Of a stretch of DNA of 7,479 nt, positions 1-5,840 are shown piece by piece. Numbering within the stretch: position 1 is the stretch's first letter; every line of letters starts with the position of its first letter. The notes under the pieces are model-generated. The model saw only the letters and a list, made by a program, of their open reading frames with translations. It did not search any database and was not told the DNA's origin. The translations under genes and the position numbers were made by a program. The stretch comes from JAFGNW01 sp964618515. Lineage in GTDB: Bacteria; Zixibacteria; MSB-5A5; GN15; FEB-12. The stretch covers positions 1-7,479 of the forward strand of contig CAZUAS010000119.1 in the NCBI GenBank assembly GCA_964618515.1, given 5' to 3'.

Positions 1-877
1 TTTTCAGGATATGAGAAGGAAGTTGTTGGTTATTTTTAAACGTTACCTCGCCGAAATAATATTTCGGACCTTCATAGACTTCAAGATATACCGTCATGCG
101 GTTGCTGGCCGTATCGATAACAGTGGAGTCACTGACCAGATAGGCGTCGGCAAAACCTTTTTTATGATATTCTTTTATTATTTTTTCCAGGTCTTCATCG
201 TATTTTTCCTGGGCGAAATCGGAGCTTTTCAAAAAACCTCGTTTTCGGTTGCGCATCTTCTTGATGAGGTCATTGGCTTCAACCCGCTTATTCCCGGTAA
301 GAACCACTTTCTCGACTTTGACCTTTGAATTCTCTTTAATCAGATATTTGAGCGAGGCTTCGGTCGAATCCTCGTTATACTCCAATTTATGTGAAACCTG
401 AGCCTGAAAATAACCTTTCTCGGAATATGCTTTGAGAATATCCTGTTTTTTCTGGTGGATCAAATACGGAGAGATATAACCGCCCACCCCCAGACCAAGT
501 TTCTCTCTAAGGTCTTTGGTCTTTATCTTGTCATTACCTGAAAAGTCGAGACCGATCAGCTTGGGCAGTTCTTTGACGATAATGTATACTTTGACTCCCC
601 CCATAACTTCTTCCGCCTGAATCTGAACATCCGAGAAAATCCCCAGACCGTACAGGCGGTGAATGGTTTCCTGGATATCGGTGGGGGTGAGCGAAGAACC
701 CTTGTAAATCGAGGAAACACCCAATATCAACGAATTGGTAGCCACCCGGTTGCCGACCACTTCCATTTCAACCACCGTATAATTACCCTGGGCCTGAACA
801 TTCATCAGTAAGCCGATACCGAGCAGGCATGATATTAGTTGAATAAATAGGTATCTATTCTTTAAAAGGATAGACAA
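1..877 (-). CDS. bamA: Outer membrane protein assembly factor BamA, N-terminal part (signal peptide and POTRA domains), truncated by window edge
   Basis: BamA is the Omp85-family core of the BAM complex; it folds and inserts beta-barrel proteins into the outer membrane, and its periplasmic POTRA domains receive substrates. About 292 codons are present. A signal peptide (charged Lys6/Arg8, hydrophobic core, likely cleavage after VQA near residue 29) leads into POTRA 1 (about 33-105, with the typical TPTDIQETIHRLYGLGIFSDV helix-loop), POTRA 2 (about 106-184, ending before ENSKVKVEKV), POTRA 3 (about 185-270, with GFLKSSDFAQEKYDEDLEKI and ending YEGPKYYFG) and the start of POTRA 4. The beta-barrel lies outside the window. 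The start is taken as TTG at 877: an in-frame TAA lies nine codons upstream, and the first ATG would remove most of the signal peptide. It follows rplU by five bases. TamA or another Omp85 protein is possible but fits the spacing of the POTRAs less well. Confidence 0.85.
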   Translation of the reverse strand, partial: MSILLKNRYLFIQLISCLLGIGLLMNVQAQGNYTVVEMEVVGNRVATNSLILGVSSIYKGSSLTPTDIQETIHRLYGLGIFSDVQIQAEEVMGGVKVYIIVKELPKLIGLDFSGNDKIKTKDLREKLGLGVGGYISPYLIHQKKQDILKAYSEKGYFQAQVSHKLEYNEDSTEASLKYLIKENSKVKVEKVVLTGNKRVEANDLIKKMRNRKRGFLKSSDFAQEKYDEDLEKIIKEYHKKGFADAYLVSDSTVIDTASNRMTVYLEVYEGPKYYFGEVTFKNNQQLPSHILK

Positions 878-891
878 AGAAATTATTCTCC
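875..891 (-). promoter_or_regulatory. Ribosome binding site and TTG start of bamA, overlapping the end of rplU
   Basis: On the minus strand GGAG (891-888) lies inside the last two sense codons of rplU, ten bases before TTG (877-875), with the rplU stop TAA (885-883) between them. This supports TTG as the start and implies that ribosomes finishing L21 can reinitiate on bamA. Confidence 0.55.
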
Positions 892-1203
892 GGGTGCGAC
901 GATTTTATTTATTTTAATCCGGCTATAATCCTGTCGATGTCCTTGAGTGCGGCGGTATTTCGTTCTTTTTTTGTACTTATAGATTAAAACCTTGTCATTT
1001 TTACCGGTCGCTATAACCTCGGTTTCCACCCTTGCGCCGTCGACAAAGGGAGTGCCGACCAGAACCTTATCATTGTCTTTGATAAGCAAGACTTCAGAAA
1101 TATCCATCTTGTCCCCCGGATTTTCTTTTCGGTGGGGAACCTTTAACAATGTGCCTTCTTCTCCAGAAAACTGAAAACCGGCAACTTGAAACACAGCGTA
1201 CAT
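883..1203 (-). CDS. rplU: 50S ribosomal protein L21 (bL21)
   Basis: L21 is a large-subunit ribosomal protein that binds 23S rRNA. The 106-residue product is close to the usual size (about 103) and shows the family features: the N-terminal MYAVFQVAGFQF strand, the central GTPFVDGARVETEVI segment, and the basic C-terminal YKYKKRTKYRRTQGHRQ followed by RIKINKI. The reading frame is open further upstream to 1281, but the start at 1203 is chosen because it matches the family N-terminus and has GGAGG at 1218-1214, ten bases upstream. The expected downstream partner rpmA (L27) is absent; bamA follows instead. Its promoter is 1305-1333. Confidence 0.97.
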   Translation of the reverse strand: MYAVFQVAGFQFSGEEGTLLKVPHRKENPGDKMDISEVLLIKDNDKVLVGTPFVDGARVETEVIATGKNDKVLIYKYKKRTKYRRTQGHRQDYSRIKINKIVAPGE

Positions 1204-1298
1204 TTTTAATAATCCTCCAGGAATTGGAAATAACCAACCATTAAAAGCTAAACCCAAAAAAGTAACCAATTTAGCCGTCAAGTCAAGGCAATTTTTAA
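1204..1298 (-). promoter_or_regulatory. rplU 5' leader, possibly with alternative pairings
   Basis: Transcription from the promoter at 1305-1333 would give a leader of about 95 bases. Two 6-bp pairings are visible: AATTGG (1222-1227) with CCAATT (1266-1271), and GCTAAA (1247-1252) with TTTAGC (1270-1275). They share bases 1270-1271 and so exclude each other, and the first ends just upstream of the GGAGG. Ribosomal protein leaders often carry autoregulatory structures, but these stems are short and AT-rich and may be chance. Confidence 0.25.
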
Positions 1299-1304
1299 AC
1301 TATT
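1293..1304. repeat. 12-bp direct repeat, copy 1, abutting the rplU -10 box
   Basis: The sequence TTTTAAACTATT (AATAGTTTAAAA on the rplU strand) occurs here immediately downstream of the rplU -10 box and again at 1335-1346. The copies are identical over 12 bases and start 42 bases apart. It may be an operator half of a protein binding in tandem, or an initiation-region element. Confidence 0.6.
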
Positions 1305-1333
1305 ATCATAGCCATTTTTCACCACGGCGTCAA
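1305..1333 (-). promoter_or_regulatory. Sigma-70-type promoter of rplU-bamA
   Basis: Reading leftwards, TTGACG (1333-1328) is followed after exactly 17 bases by TATGAT (1310-1305). Both hexamers differ from consensus at one position and the spacing is optimal. The expected start of transcription is near 1298. The -35 is preceded by an AT-rich stretch (1334-1350) that could act as an UP element. Confidence 0.75.
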
Positions 1334-1334
1334 C

Positions 1335-1346
1335 TTTTAAACTATT
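1335..1346. repeat. 12-bp direct repeat, copy 2, abutting the rplU -35 box
   Basis: This second exact copy of TTTTAAACTATT lies one base upstream of the rplU -35 box, so the pair brackets the promoter. It may also serve simply as an AT-rich UP element. Confidence 0.6.
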
Positions 1347-1405
1347 TTAAGGACAATTGGTTCCAGACCTTCTCTTTACCAACAGACAGTTCGTGGTAAT
1401 TTTGA

Positions 1406-1435
1406 TTGTTCCCCGCCGGGCATTCGTTATATTAT
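1406..1435 (+). promoter_or_regulatory. Candidate promoter of uvrB
   Basis: TTGTTC (1406-1411) lies 16 bases before TATATT (1428-1433) or 18 bases before TATTAT (1430-1435). Initiation would fall near 1442, giving a leader of about 55 bases before the uvrB start at 1498. No LexA-type inverted repeat (GAAC-N4-GTTC or CTGT-N8-ACAG) was seen between 1334 and 1497, so classical SOS control is not evident here. Confidence 0.45.
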
Positions 1436-1497
1436 ATAGTTTACTTATGAATAGAAAAATGTCGGGAATAAATGAGGTAAATCTCGGAAGCGAAACC

Positions 1498-3492
1498 ATG
1501 TTTCAGCTAAAAGCCGGTTTTCAGCCAAAAGGAGACCAGCCTCAGGCTATCGAGGAACTGATGGCCGGGCTAAAAGCCAACCAGAAACATCAAACCCTCC
1601 TGGGTGTAACCGGTTCGGGTAAAACCTTCACCATTGCTAACGTCATCGCTCGTTATAATCGACCGGTGCTGGTAATATCACATAATAAAACCCTGGCCGC
1701 TCAGCTGTACGGCGAGCTTAAGGCTTTTTTCCCAAAAAACGCCGTGGAATTCTTTATCAGTTATTACGATTATTATCAACCCGAGGCTTACCTGCCTACG
1801 ACCGATACTTATATAGAAAAAGATACGTCCATGAATGAAGACATTGACCGGCTGAGACTTCGAGCGACTGCTTCCCTTTTAGAACGGCCTGATGTCATCA
1901 TTGTCGCCTCGGTTTCCTGTATTTACGGCCTGGGTTCGCCGGAAGAATATAAAAGACAACTTCAAATTTTTGAAGTGGGTGGAGAAGTCGACCGTGATGA
2001 GGCTATCCGCCGTCTTATCGATATACATTATAACCGTAACGACATTGACTTCAGCCGGGGGAATTTCCGGGTAAGGGGAGACACCATCGAGCTGATCCCG
2101 GCCTACCGGGAAACAGCCGTCAGGATAGAGTTCTTTGGCGATACCATTGACCGTATTACGGAAATCGACCCTTTGACCGGAGAGATTTTAAACGAACGTT
2201 CGCGGGCGGCGATTTATCCCGCCAAACATTTCGTCACTTCCAAAAGACAGCTTGAAAAAGCCGTTGCGGGTATCGAACAGGAGTTAGCCGATAGACTGGC
2301 GTATTTCAGGGAGGTTAATAAACTTCTGGAGGCTCAGAGACTGGATTCCCGAACCAGATATGACCTGGAGATGTTAAAAGAAATAGGCTATTGCAGCGGC
2401 ATAGAAAATTACTCGCGTTTTCTTACCGGCCGTAAACCGGGCGAACGGCCTTATACTTTGATAGATTTTTTCCCGGAGGATTTTTTGACGATTATAGACG
2501 AATCACACCAGAGCGTACCACAGTTGCGGGCGATGTACGCCGGGGATAAAAGCCGCAAGGAGGTGCTGGTTGAACACGGTTTCCGCCTGCCCTCGGCCCT
2601 GGATAACCGGCCTCTCTTTTTCGAGGAGTTCGAACGTCTGGTGAACAAGGTCATTTATGTTTCGGCAACCCCGGCTGATTATGAGCTGGAAAAATCGGGC
2701 GGAGTGGTGGTGGAACAGGTAATCCGGCCGACCGGTCTTCTCGACCCGCTTATCACCGTCAAACCCCTGGCCACCCAGGTGGACGATTTGATGGAACAGG
2801 TTAAATTGCGCAACAGCCGCGGAGAACGTGTCCTGGTTACCACCCTGACTAAAAGAATGAGCGAGGATTTGACGGATTACCTGGCCAAAGCGGGGATCAA
2901 AGTCCGGTACCTGCACAGTGAAATCGATGCCATTGACCGGACTGAGATAATCCGCGACTTACGTTTGCATCAGTTTGATGTCCTGGTAGGGGTGAACCTT
3001 CTGCGCGAGGGTCTGGATTTGCCCGAGGTATCCCTGGTGGCCGTTCTCGACGCCGATAAGGAAGGTTTTTTACGTTCGGCTCGTTCGCTGATTCAGACGG
3101 CCGGCCGGGCGGCACGCAATAAAAACGGGGAAGTTATTTTTTATGCCGATAAAGTTACCGATTCCATGCGGAAAGCCATCGAGGAAACCAACCGCCGTCG
3201 GGAAAAACAGCTTATGTACAACCGGGAGAATAACATCAACCCGGAAACGATATATAAGACTCGCGAGGAAATACTGCGTTCCACTCAGTTTGCCGACAGC
3301 CGGACGGTTGAAGAAAAAACGTTCGAGAAACCGGAACATTTCAAAATGATGTCGCACGAGGATCAACTGGCGTTCATGCTCCGGGCTATGAAAAAAGCCG
3401 CCGAGAATCTTGACTTTGAAACGGCCATACAGATTCGCGATGAAATAAAAGAACTTAAGGCGCAGGCCAAAATGAATAAACGAAAAAAATGA
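1498..3492 (+). CDS. uvrB: Excinuclease ABC subunit B (UvrB)
   Basis: UvrB is the damage-verifying ATP-dependent helicase-like subunit of nucleotide excision repair: loaded by UvrA, it clamps damaged DNA and recruits UvrC. The 664-residue product is full length and intact. Visible elements in order are Walker A GVTGSGKT (36-43), the aromatic beta-hairpin used to probe lesions (Tyr89, 90, 92, 93, 98 and 105), the DESH Walker B box (334-337), the helicase motif VI region QTAGRAARN (533-541), the YAD/RRR box (549-551 and 566-568), and a C-terminal UVR motif for UvrC contact (about 624-653). The frame is open upstream to 1357, but ATG at 1498 is chosen because it aligns with the family N-terminus (FQLKAGFQPKGDQPQAI) and has GGAAG seven bases upstream. 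ATGs at 1447 and 1459 lack a ribosome binding site. A lipoprotein gene follows after 28 bases. Confidence 0.98.
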   Translation: MFQLKAGFQPKGDQPQAIEELMAGLKANQKHQTLLGVTGSGKTFTIANVIARYNRPVLVISHNKTLAAQLYGELKAFFPKNAVEFFISYYDYYQPEAYLPTTDTYIEKDTSMNEDIDRLRLRATASLLERPDVIIVASVSCIYGLGSPEEYKRQLQIFEVGGEVDRDEAIRRLIDIHYNRNDIDFSRGNFRVRGDTIELIPAYRETAVRIEFFGDTIDRITEIDPLTGEILNERSRAAIYPAKHFVTSKRQLEKAVAGIEQELADRLAYFREVNKLLEAQRLDSRTRYDLEMLKEIGYCSGIENYSRFLTGRKPGERPYTLIDFFPEDFLTIIDESHQSVPQLRAMYAGDKSRKEVLVEHGFRLPSALDNRPLFFEEFERLVNKVIYVSATPADYELEKSGGVVVEQVIRPTGLLDPLITVKPLATQVDDLMEQVKLRNSRGERVLVTTLTKRMSEDLTDYLAKAGIKVRYLHSEIDAIDRTEIIRDLRLHQFDVLVGVNLLREGLDLPEVSLVAVLDADKEGFLRSARSLIQTAGRAARNKNGEVIFYADKVTDSMRKAIEETNRRREKQLMYNRENNINPETIYKTREEILRSTQFADSRTVEEKTFEKPEHFKMMSHEDQLAFMLRAMKKAAENLDFETAIQIRDEIKELKAQAKMNKRKK

Positions 3493-3520
3493 GTTATACG
3501 TCAGTTTTAGAGAGTTAACT

Positions 3521-4462
3521 ATGAATACCAATATCAATTTCAGAGGGGTTGTTCTATCAGCCCTCGTATTTGCCCTAACGATAACTGCCGGGTGTAAAGA
3601 GAAGGATGTTCCCTATATCGTGGATGCCGATGAAATCCGGCGTTACATAAACGAAGTTGAAACCGCCCGGGAACTTTTTCGCACGTCGAACCTGATTAAC
3701 CCCGACCCGTACACCCTGCCTTTCGACAGCGTGGTTTATCGTGACACCGTACTCGCCGTTACCCGGCAGCAGTTTGAGGTCGTTTTCCCCGGTGATTTGG
3801 GAAACGGCAAAGATAAAAACGGAGATTATATCTTAGCTGATTACGGCTCGCTGGGATTTCTGCGTGAAGCGATGGTGGTAATCGAGGATAGAATAACCGT
3901 CCAGACCCTGCGTCTCTATAACGGTGATACGCTTCAGAAAATAATCTCCGACCGGCGTCTTAAAAGACATGGTTTTTTCATCAAACTGGGTAGTGATTCA
4001 CATGATTATGTCGGCTGGCTGTTATGGGGTTTTAACGGCGCCGACGGGAACCAGATCCCGCTTATTGTTACGGTCAAGGACTCTCAAAATAATACCTATT
4101 ACGGTGACGGGAGTCTGTATACCGATTCATCTCTAAGTTTTGATAATAATTACTATTTTAAAAGGCTAAGCGGATTAAATCAAATCAATTCCGGGAGTAA
4201 TTTGGTTATCAGTACCGAAACCGCTAATCCGTCAATATCCGTTCGTAGAATACCGTTTATCTCCGCTGAAGATAAGGACGGTTATTTTACCCGCCCCATG
4301 ATTTACAACGGCCTTACTTTCGATAACCGGAAAAAATACGTGGATACCATAAGTACTCCTTATGAAACTTCCGGAACATGGAAATTGATTTTCATGCAGG
4401 TTTTTAAGGATGACGAATTTTTCTTCCTCGGTTGCTGGGGTGTGCCGTATCGCGTTAAATGA
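3521..4462 (+). CDS. Predicted lipoprotein of unknown function
   Basis: I do not recognise this 313-residue protein. A lipoprotein signal is visible: Asn/Arg-containing n-region, hydrophobic segment from Val10 to Thr20, and the lipobox-like TAGC with Cys25 as the likely lipidated residue. Thr at -3 is less usual than Leu. After an acidic linker with a helical stretch (about 36-56), the mature part is rich in Tyr, Asp, Asn and alternating hydrophobic residues, suggesting a beta-rich extracytoplasmic fold. Segments GWLLWGFNGADG (165-176) and the aromatic C-terminus FFFLGCWGVPY (300-310) stand out. Cys305 is the only cysteine after the lipobox. The start at 3521 has GAGAG upstream and gives the signal peptide. 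It probably shares uvrB's transcript because the gap is 28 bases without a terminator, but a functional link to DNA repair is not implied. The gene is real with good certainty; its function is unknown. Confidence 0.85.
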   Translation: MNTNINFRGVVLSALVFALTITAGCKEKDVPYIVDADEIRRYINEVETARELFRTSNLINPDPYTLPFDSVVYRDTVLAVTRQQFEVVFPGDLGNGKDKNGDYILADYGSLGFLREAMVVIEDRITVQTLRLYNGDTLQKIISDRRLKRHGFFIKLGSDSHDYVGWLLWGFNGADGNQIPLIVTVKDSQNNTYYGDGSLYTDSSLSFDNNYYFKRLSGLNQINSGSNLVISTETANPSISVRRIPFISAEDKDGYFTRPMIYNGLTFDNRKKYVDTISTPYETSGTWKLIFMQVFKDDEFFFLGCWGVPYRVK

Positions 4463-4488
4463 GCGCTGAATTTTGAATCCATCGTAAT

Positions 4489-4533
4489 AAAAGTGATTTT
4501 TTTAAATTACCTTTTGGGTTCATTTCTTTTTTT
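4489..4533 (+). terminator. Weak candidate intrinsic terminator after the lipoprotein gene
   Basis: AAAAG (4489-4493) pairs with CTTTT (4511-4515). Six further pairs continue inwards (4494-4499 with 4504-4509), including one G-U wobble and a bulged C at 4510, around a T-rich loop. A run of seven T lies at 4527-4533, eleven bases after the stem. The stem is AT-rich and the T run is displaced, so termination here is uncertain. Confidence 0.3.
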
Positions 4534-4534
4534 G

Positions 4535-4564
4535 TTGAATACCACCTCAGGTTCTGAGTATTTT
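4535..4564 (+). promoter_or_regulatory. Weak candidate promoter of the SPFH-family gene
   Basis: TTGAAT (4535-4540) lies 18 bases before TATTTT (4559-4564), which would start transcription near 4571, about 50 bases before the start codon at 4623. The match to consensus is moderate and the region is AT-rich, so other placements are possible. Confidence 0.3.
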
Positions 4565-4574
4565 CTTAAAGAAA
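4546..4574. promoter_or_regulatory. Two adjacent 13-bp dyads over the candidate SPFH promoter
   Basis: CTCAG-GTT-CTGAG (4546-4558) fills most of the spacer between the candidate -35 and -10. TTTCTT-A-AAGAAA (4562-4574), a perfect 6-1-6 palindrome, covers the -10 and the expected start. Either could be an operator; the second is AT-rich and could arise by chance. Confidence 0.3.
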
Positions 4575-4622
4575 TAATTCTGCAAGGATGCTTGAAATTT
4601 AAAGATAAGTAAAGGAGGATTT

Positions 4623-5435
4623 ATGTCTTCAAGACCAAGACGCTGGTTGCCATTAATTTTGATTGCCGTTTTCGCCATGGGTATGGTCGGTTGCGGTACC
4701 CAGATTCCCTCAGGCCACCGCGGGGTGTTTTTCAACAAGTTCGGTTCCGGTACCGAAATGGGTAGAATATACTCCGAAGGTTTCAACTGGCACTTCCCCT
4801 GGAATAACATTTTTGTTTATAAAATTCAAACCCAGGAACGTAAGGAAAGCCTGGTGGTTCTGTCTTCCGATGGGGCGACTATTAAGATCGATGTCTCCAT
4901 CCTTTTCAAACCGGATCCGCTAAAACTGGATTCATTGCAGATAACGGTCGGCCCGGCATATTATGATGTCCTGGTGGCTCCTTCGGTGCGCGGCATCGCC
5001 CGCGGTATCGCCGGTCGCTATACCCCCGAAGAAATTTATTCCACCAAGCGGGAGTTGTTGACCAGGGAGATAGTCGATTCCCTGCGAACCCAAATGTATG
5101 ATAAATTTATCAACATCGAGAATGTCTTGATTCGTGATGTTACCATACCGGAAAAAATCTCGGAGGCGATTAATTTTAAACTGACCGCGGAACAGGAAGC
5201 CCAGCGTATGCAGTTCACCATTGAGAAGGAAAAACTTGAAGCGGAACGCAAGAGAATCGAAGCCAAAGGCATCGCGGATTTTCAGCAAATTGTCAGTGCC
5301 GGGATTACGCAGTCGCTTTTAAAGTGGAAGGGGATAGAAGCAACCTTGAAAATCGCCGAATCGCCCAATACCAAGGTGGTGATAATCGGTAATGAGGCCG
5401 GAAGCTTGCCGATTATCCTTGGCGGCGACAAATAA
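4623..5435 (+). CDS. Predicted lipid-anchored SPFH/prohibitin-family protein
   Basis: SPFH (stomatin/prohibitin/flotillin/HflK-C) proteins form large ring or cage oligomers on membranes and often influence membrane-protease access or local membrane order; the exact role here is unknown. The 270-residue product has an Arg-rich start (Arg4, 6, 7), a hydrophobic segment (8-20) and the lipobox-like MVGC with Cys24, so it is probably a lipoprotein rather than anchored by a permanent transmembrane helix. The SPFH domain spans about 27-185: IPSGHRGVFFNKFG, EGFNWHFPW, then DVSILFKPDP, IAGRYTPEEIYSTKRE and VLIRDVTIPEKI. A charged coiled coil follows (about 185-220), then the prohibitin-like tail QSLLKWKGIEATLKIAESPN and VVIIG. 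It has a strong AAAGGAGG four bases before ATG, stands alone without an adjacent NfeD or FtsH gene, and is closed by a terminator. Confidence is high for the family and moderate for lipidation. Confidence 0.93.
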   Translation: MSSRPRRWLPLILIAVFAMGMVGCGTQIPSGHRGVFFNKFGSGTEMGRIYSEGFNWHFPWNNIFVYKIQTQERKESLVVLSSDGATIKIDVSILFKPDPLKLDSLQITVGPAYYDVLVAPSVRGIARGIAGRYTPEEIYSTKRELLTREIVDSLRTQMYDKFINIENVLIRDVTIPEKISEAINFKLTAEQEAQRMQFTIEKEKLEAERKRIEAKGIADFQQIVSAGITQSLLKWKGIEATLKIAESPNTKVVIIGNEAGSLPIILGGDK

Positions 5436-5453
5436 ACAATCAACTATAATATT

Positions 5454-5502
5454 TACCCTGTTTTGATGACTTCGTGGTTAAAGTCAGACAGGGTATTTTA
5501 TT
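5454..5502 (+). terminator. Intrinsic terminator of the SPFH-family gene
   Basis: TACCCTGT (5454-5461) pairs perfectly with ACAGGGTA (5488-5495). An inner stem TGACTT (5467-5472) with AAGTCA (5481-5486) is stacked above an asymmetric internal loop. TTTTATT (5496-5502) follows directly. It begins 18 bases after the stop codon, as expected for a factor-independent terminator. Confidence 0.85.
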
Positions 5503-5759
5503 GCCCGAAGACAAACCATTTATCCCGCAATTAAACCTTTTTAAGAAACATAGGCGCTTCAACTTCCGGCTCCCGGGAAGCCTTATAACGCAGATATTAT
5601 ATCAGTAGGCAATAGAAATCACTTTTTTTATATGATTATTTCATATAATGTCGCCCGCGTATAAAAACGAGCCCTGTTACCCATTATAACTTAAGGTTTT
5701 ACAATAGCTTATCAAATTGGCCTGTTTATTGCGTCATCTTAAAAATGAAGTAATAGTTC
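5503..5759. other. Gene-free spacer upstream of the secreted repeat protein
   Basis: No convincing reading frame, ribosome binding site or known RNA family was found on either strand in these 257 bases. The stretch is AT-rich and contains short dyads: GATAT-T-ATATC at 5593-5603, an 8-5-8 inverted repeat at 5628-5648, and a GC-rich patch around CCCGGG near 5568. These may be upstream regulatory sites for the promoter at 5760-5787. Confidence 0.5.
5628..5648. repeat. 8-5-8 inverted repeat, possible operator
   Basis: TTATATGA (5628-5635) and TCATATAA (5641-5648) are perfect inverted copies separated by TTATT, centred about 122 bases upstream of the -35 at 5760. The size suits a dimeric regulator, but the AT-rich content makes chance plausible. 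Confidence 0.4.
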
Positions 5760-5787
5760 TTGACTAATTTGTTGTAGGTAGTATATT
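5760..5787 (+). promoter_or_regulatory. Sigma-70-type promoter of the secreted repeat-protein gene
   Basis: TTGACT (5760-5765) is followed after 16 bases by TATATT (5782-5787), with an AT-rich stretch upstream. Initiation would be near 5794, giving an unusually long leader of about 166 bases before the ATG at 5960. Confidence 0.65.
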
Positions 5788-5798
5788 TAGGTGTTAAG

Positions 5799-5840
5799 AA
5801 AAAAAGCATATTACTGCGTTTTTTTACTACTTTTTACTTC
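5799..5840 (+). repeat. A7/T7 palindrome and tandem decamer in the leader
   Basis: Seven A (5799-5805) and seven T (5819-5825) flank a 13-base centre and could form an A-U hairpin in RNA. Directly overlapping are two tandem decamers, TTTTTACTAC (5821-5830) and TTTTTACTTC (5831-5840), which differ at one base. The second runs into the 5' arm of the long stem described at 5836-5926. Confidence 0.4.

Noticed and set aside
11..328. A 105-codon open frame on the plus strand
   Set aside because: It lies opposite the POTRA-coding part of bamA, has no ribosome binding site, and its Phe/Ile-rich product looks like an antisense shadow.
1204..1281. A 26-residue N-terminal extension of L21 in the open frame up to 1281
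   Set aside because: It includes the ribosome binding site as coding sequence, does not match the L21 family N-terminus, and GGAGG plus ATG at 1203 fits well.
1277..1286. A second -35-like TTGACTTGAC on the minus strand in the rplU leader
   Set aside because: No acceptable -10 hexamer lies 16-18 bases downstream (the region reads TTACTTTTTT), and a far better promoter exists at 1305-1333.
1357..1497. An upstream extension of UvrB by 47 residues
   Set aside because: The extension includes the candidate promoter, lacks a ribosome binding site at each upstream ATG, and has no counterpart in UvrB, which begins near FQLKAGFQPKGDQP.
1334..1497. A LexA box upstream of uvrB
   Set aside because: GTTC and its complement occur singly (near 1390 and 1407) but never as GAAC-N4-GTTC or CTGT-N8-ACAG.
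2503..3537. Several minus-strand frames of 67-155 codons opposite uvrB
   Set aside because: They mirror the codon pattern of uvrB, which is a complete, conserved gene on the plus strand, and carry no translation signals.
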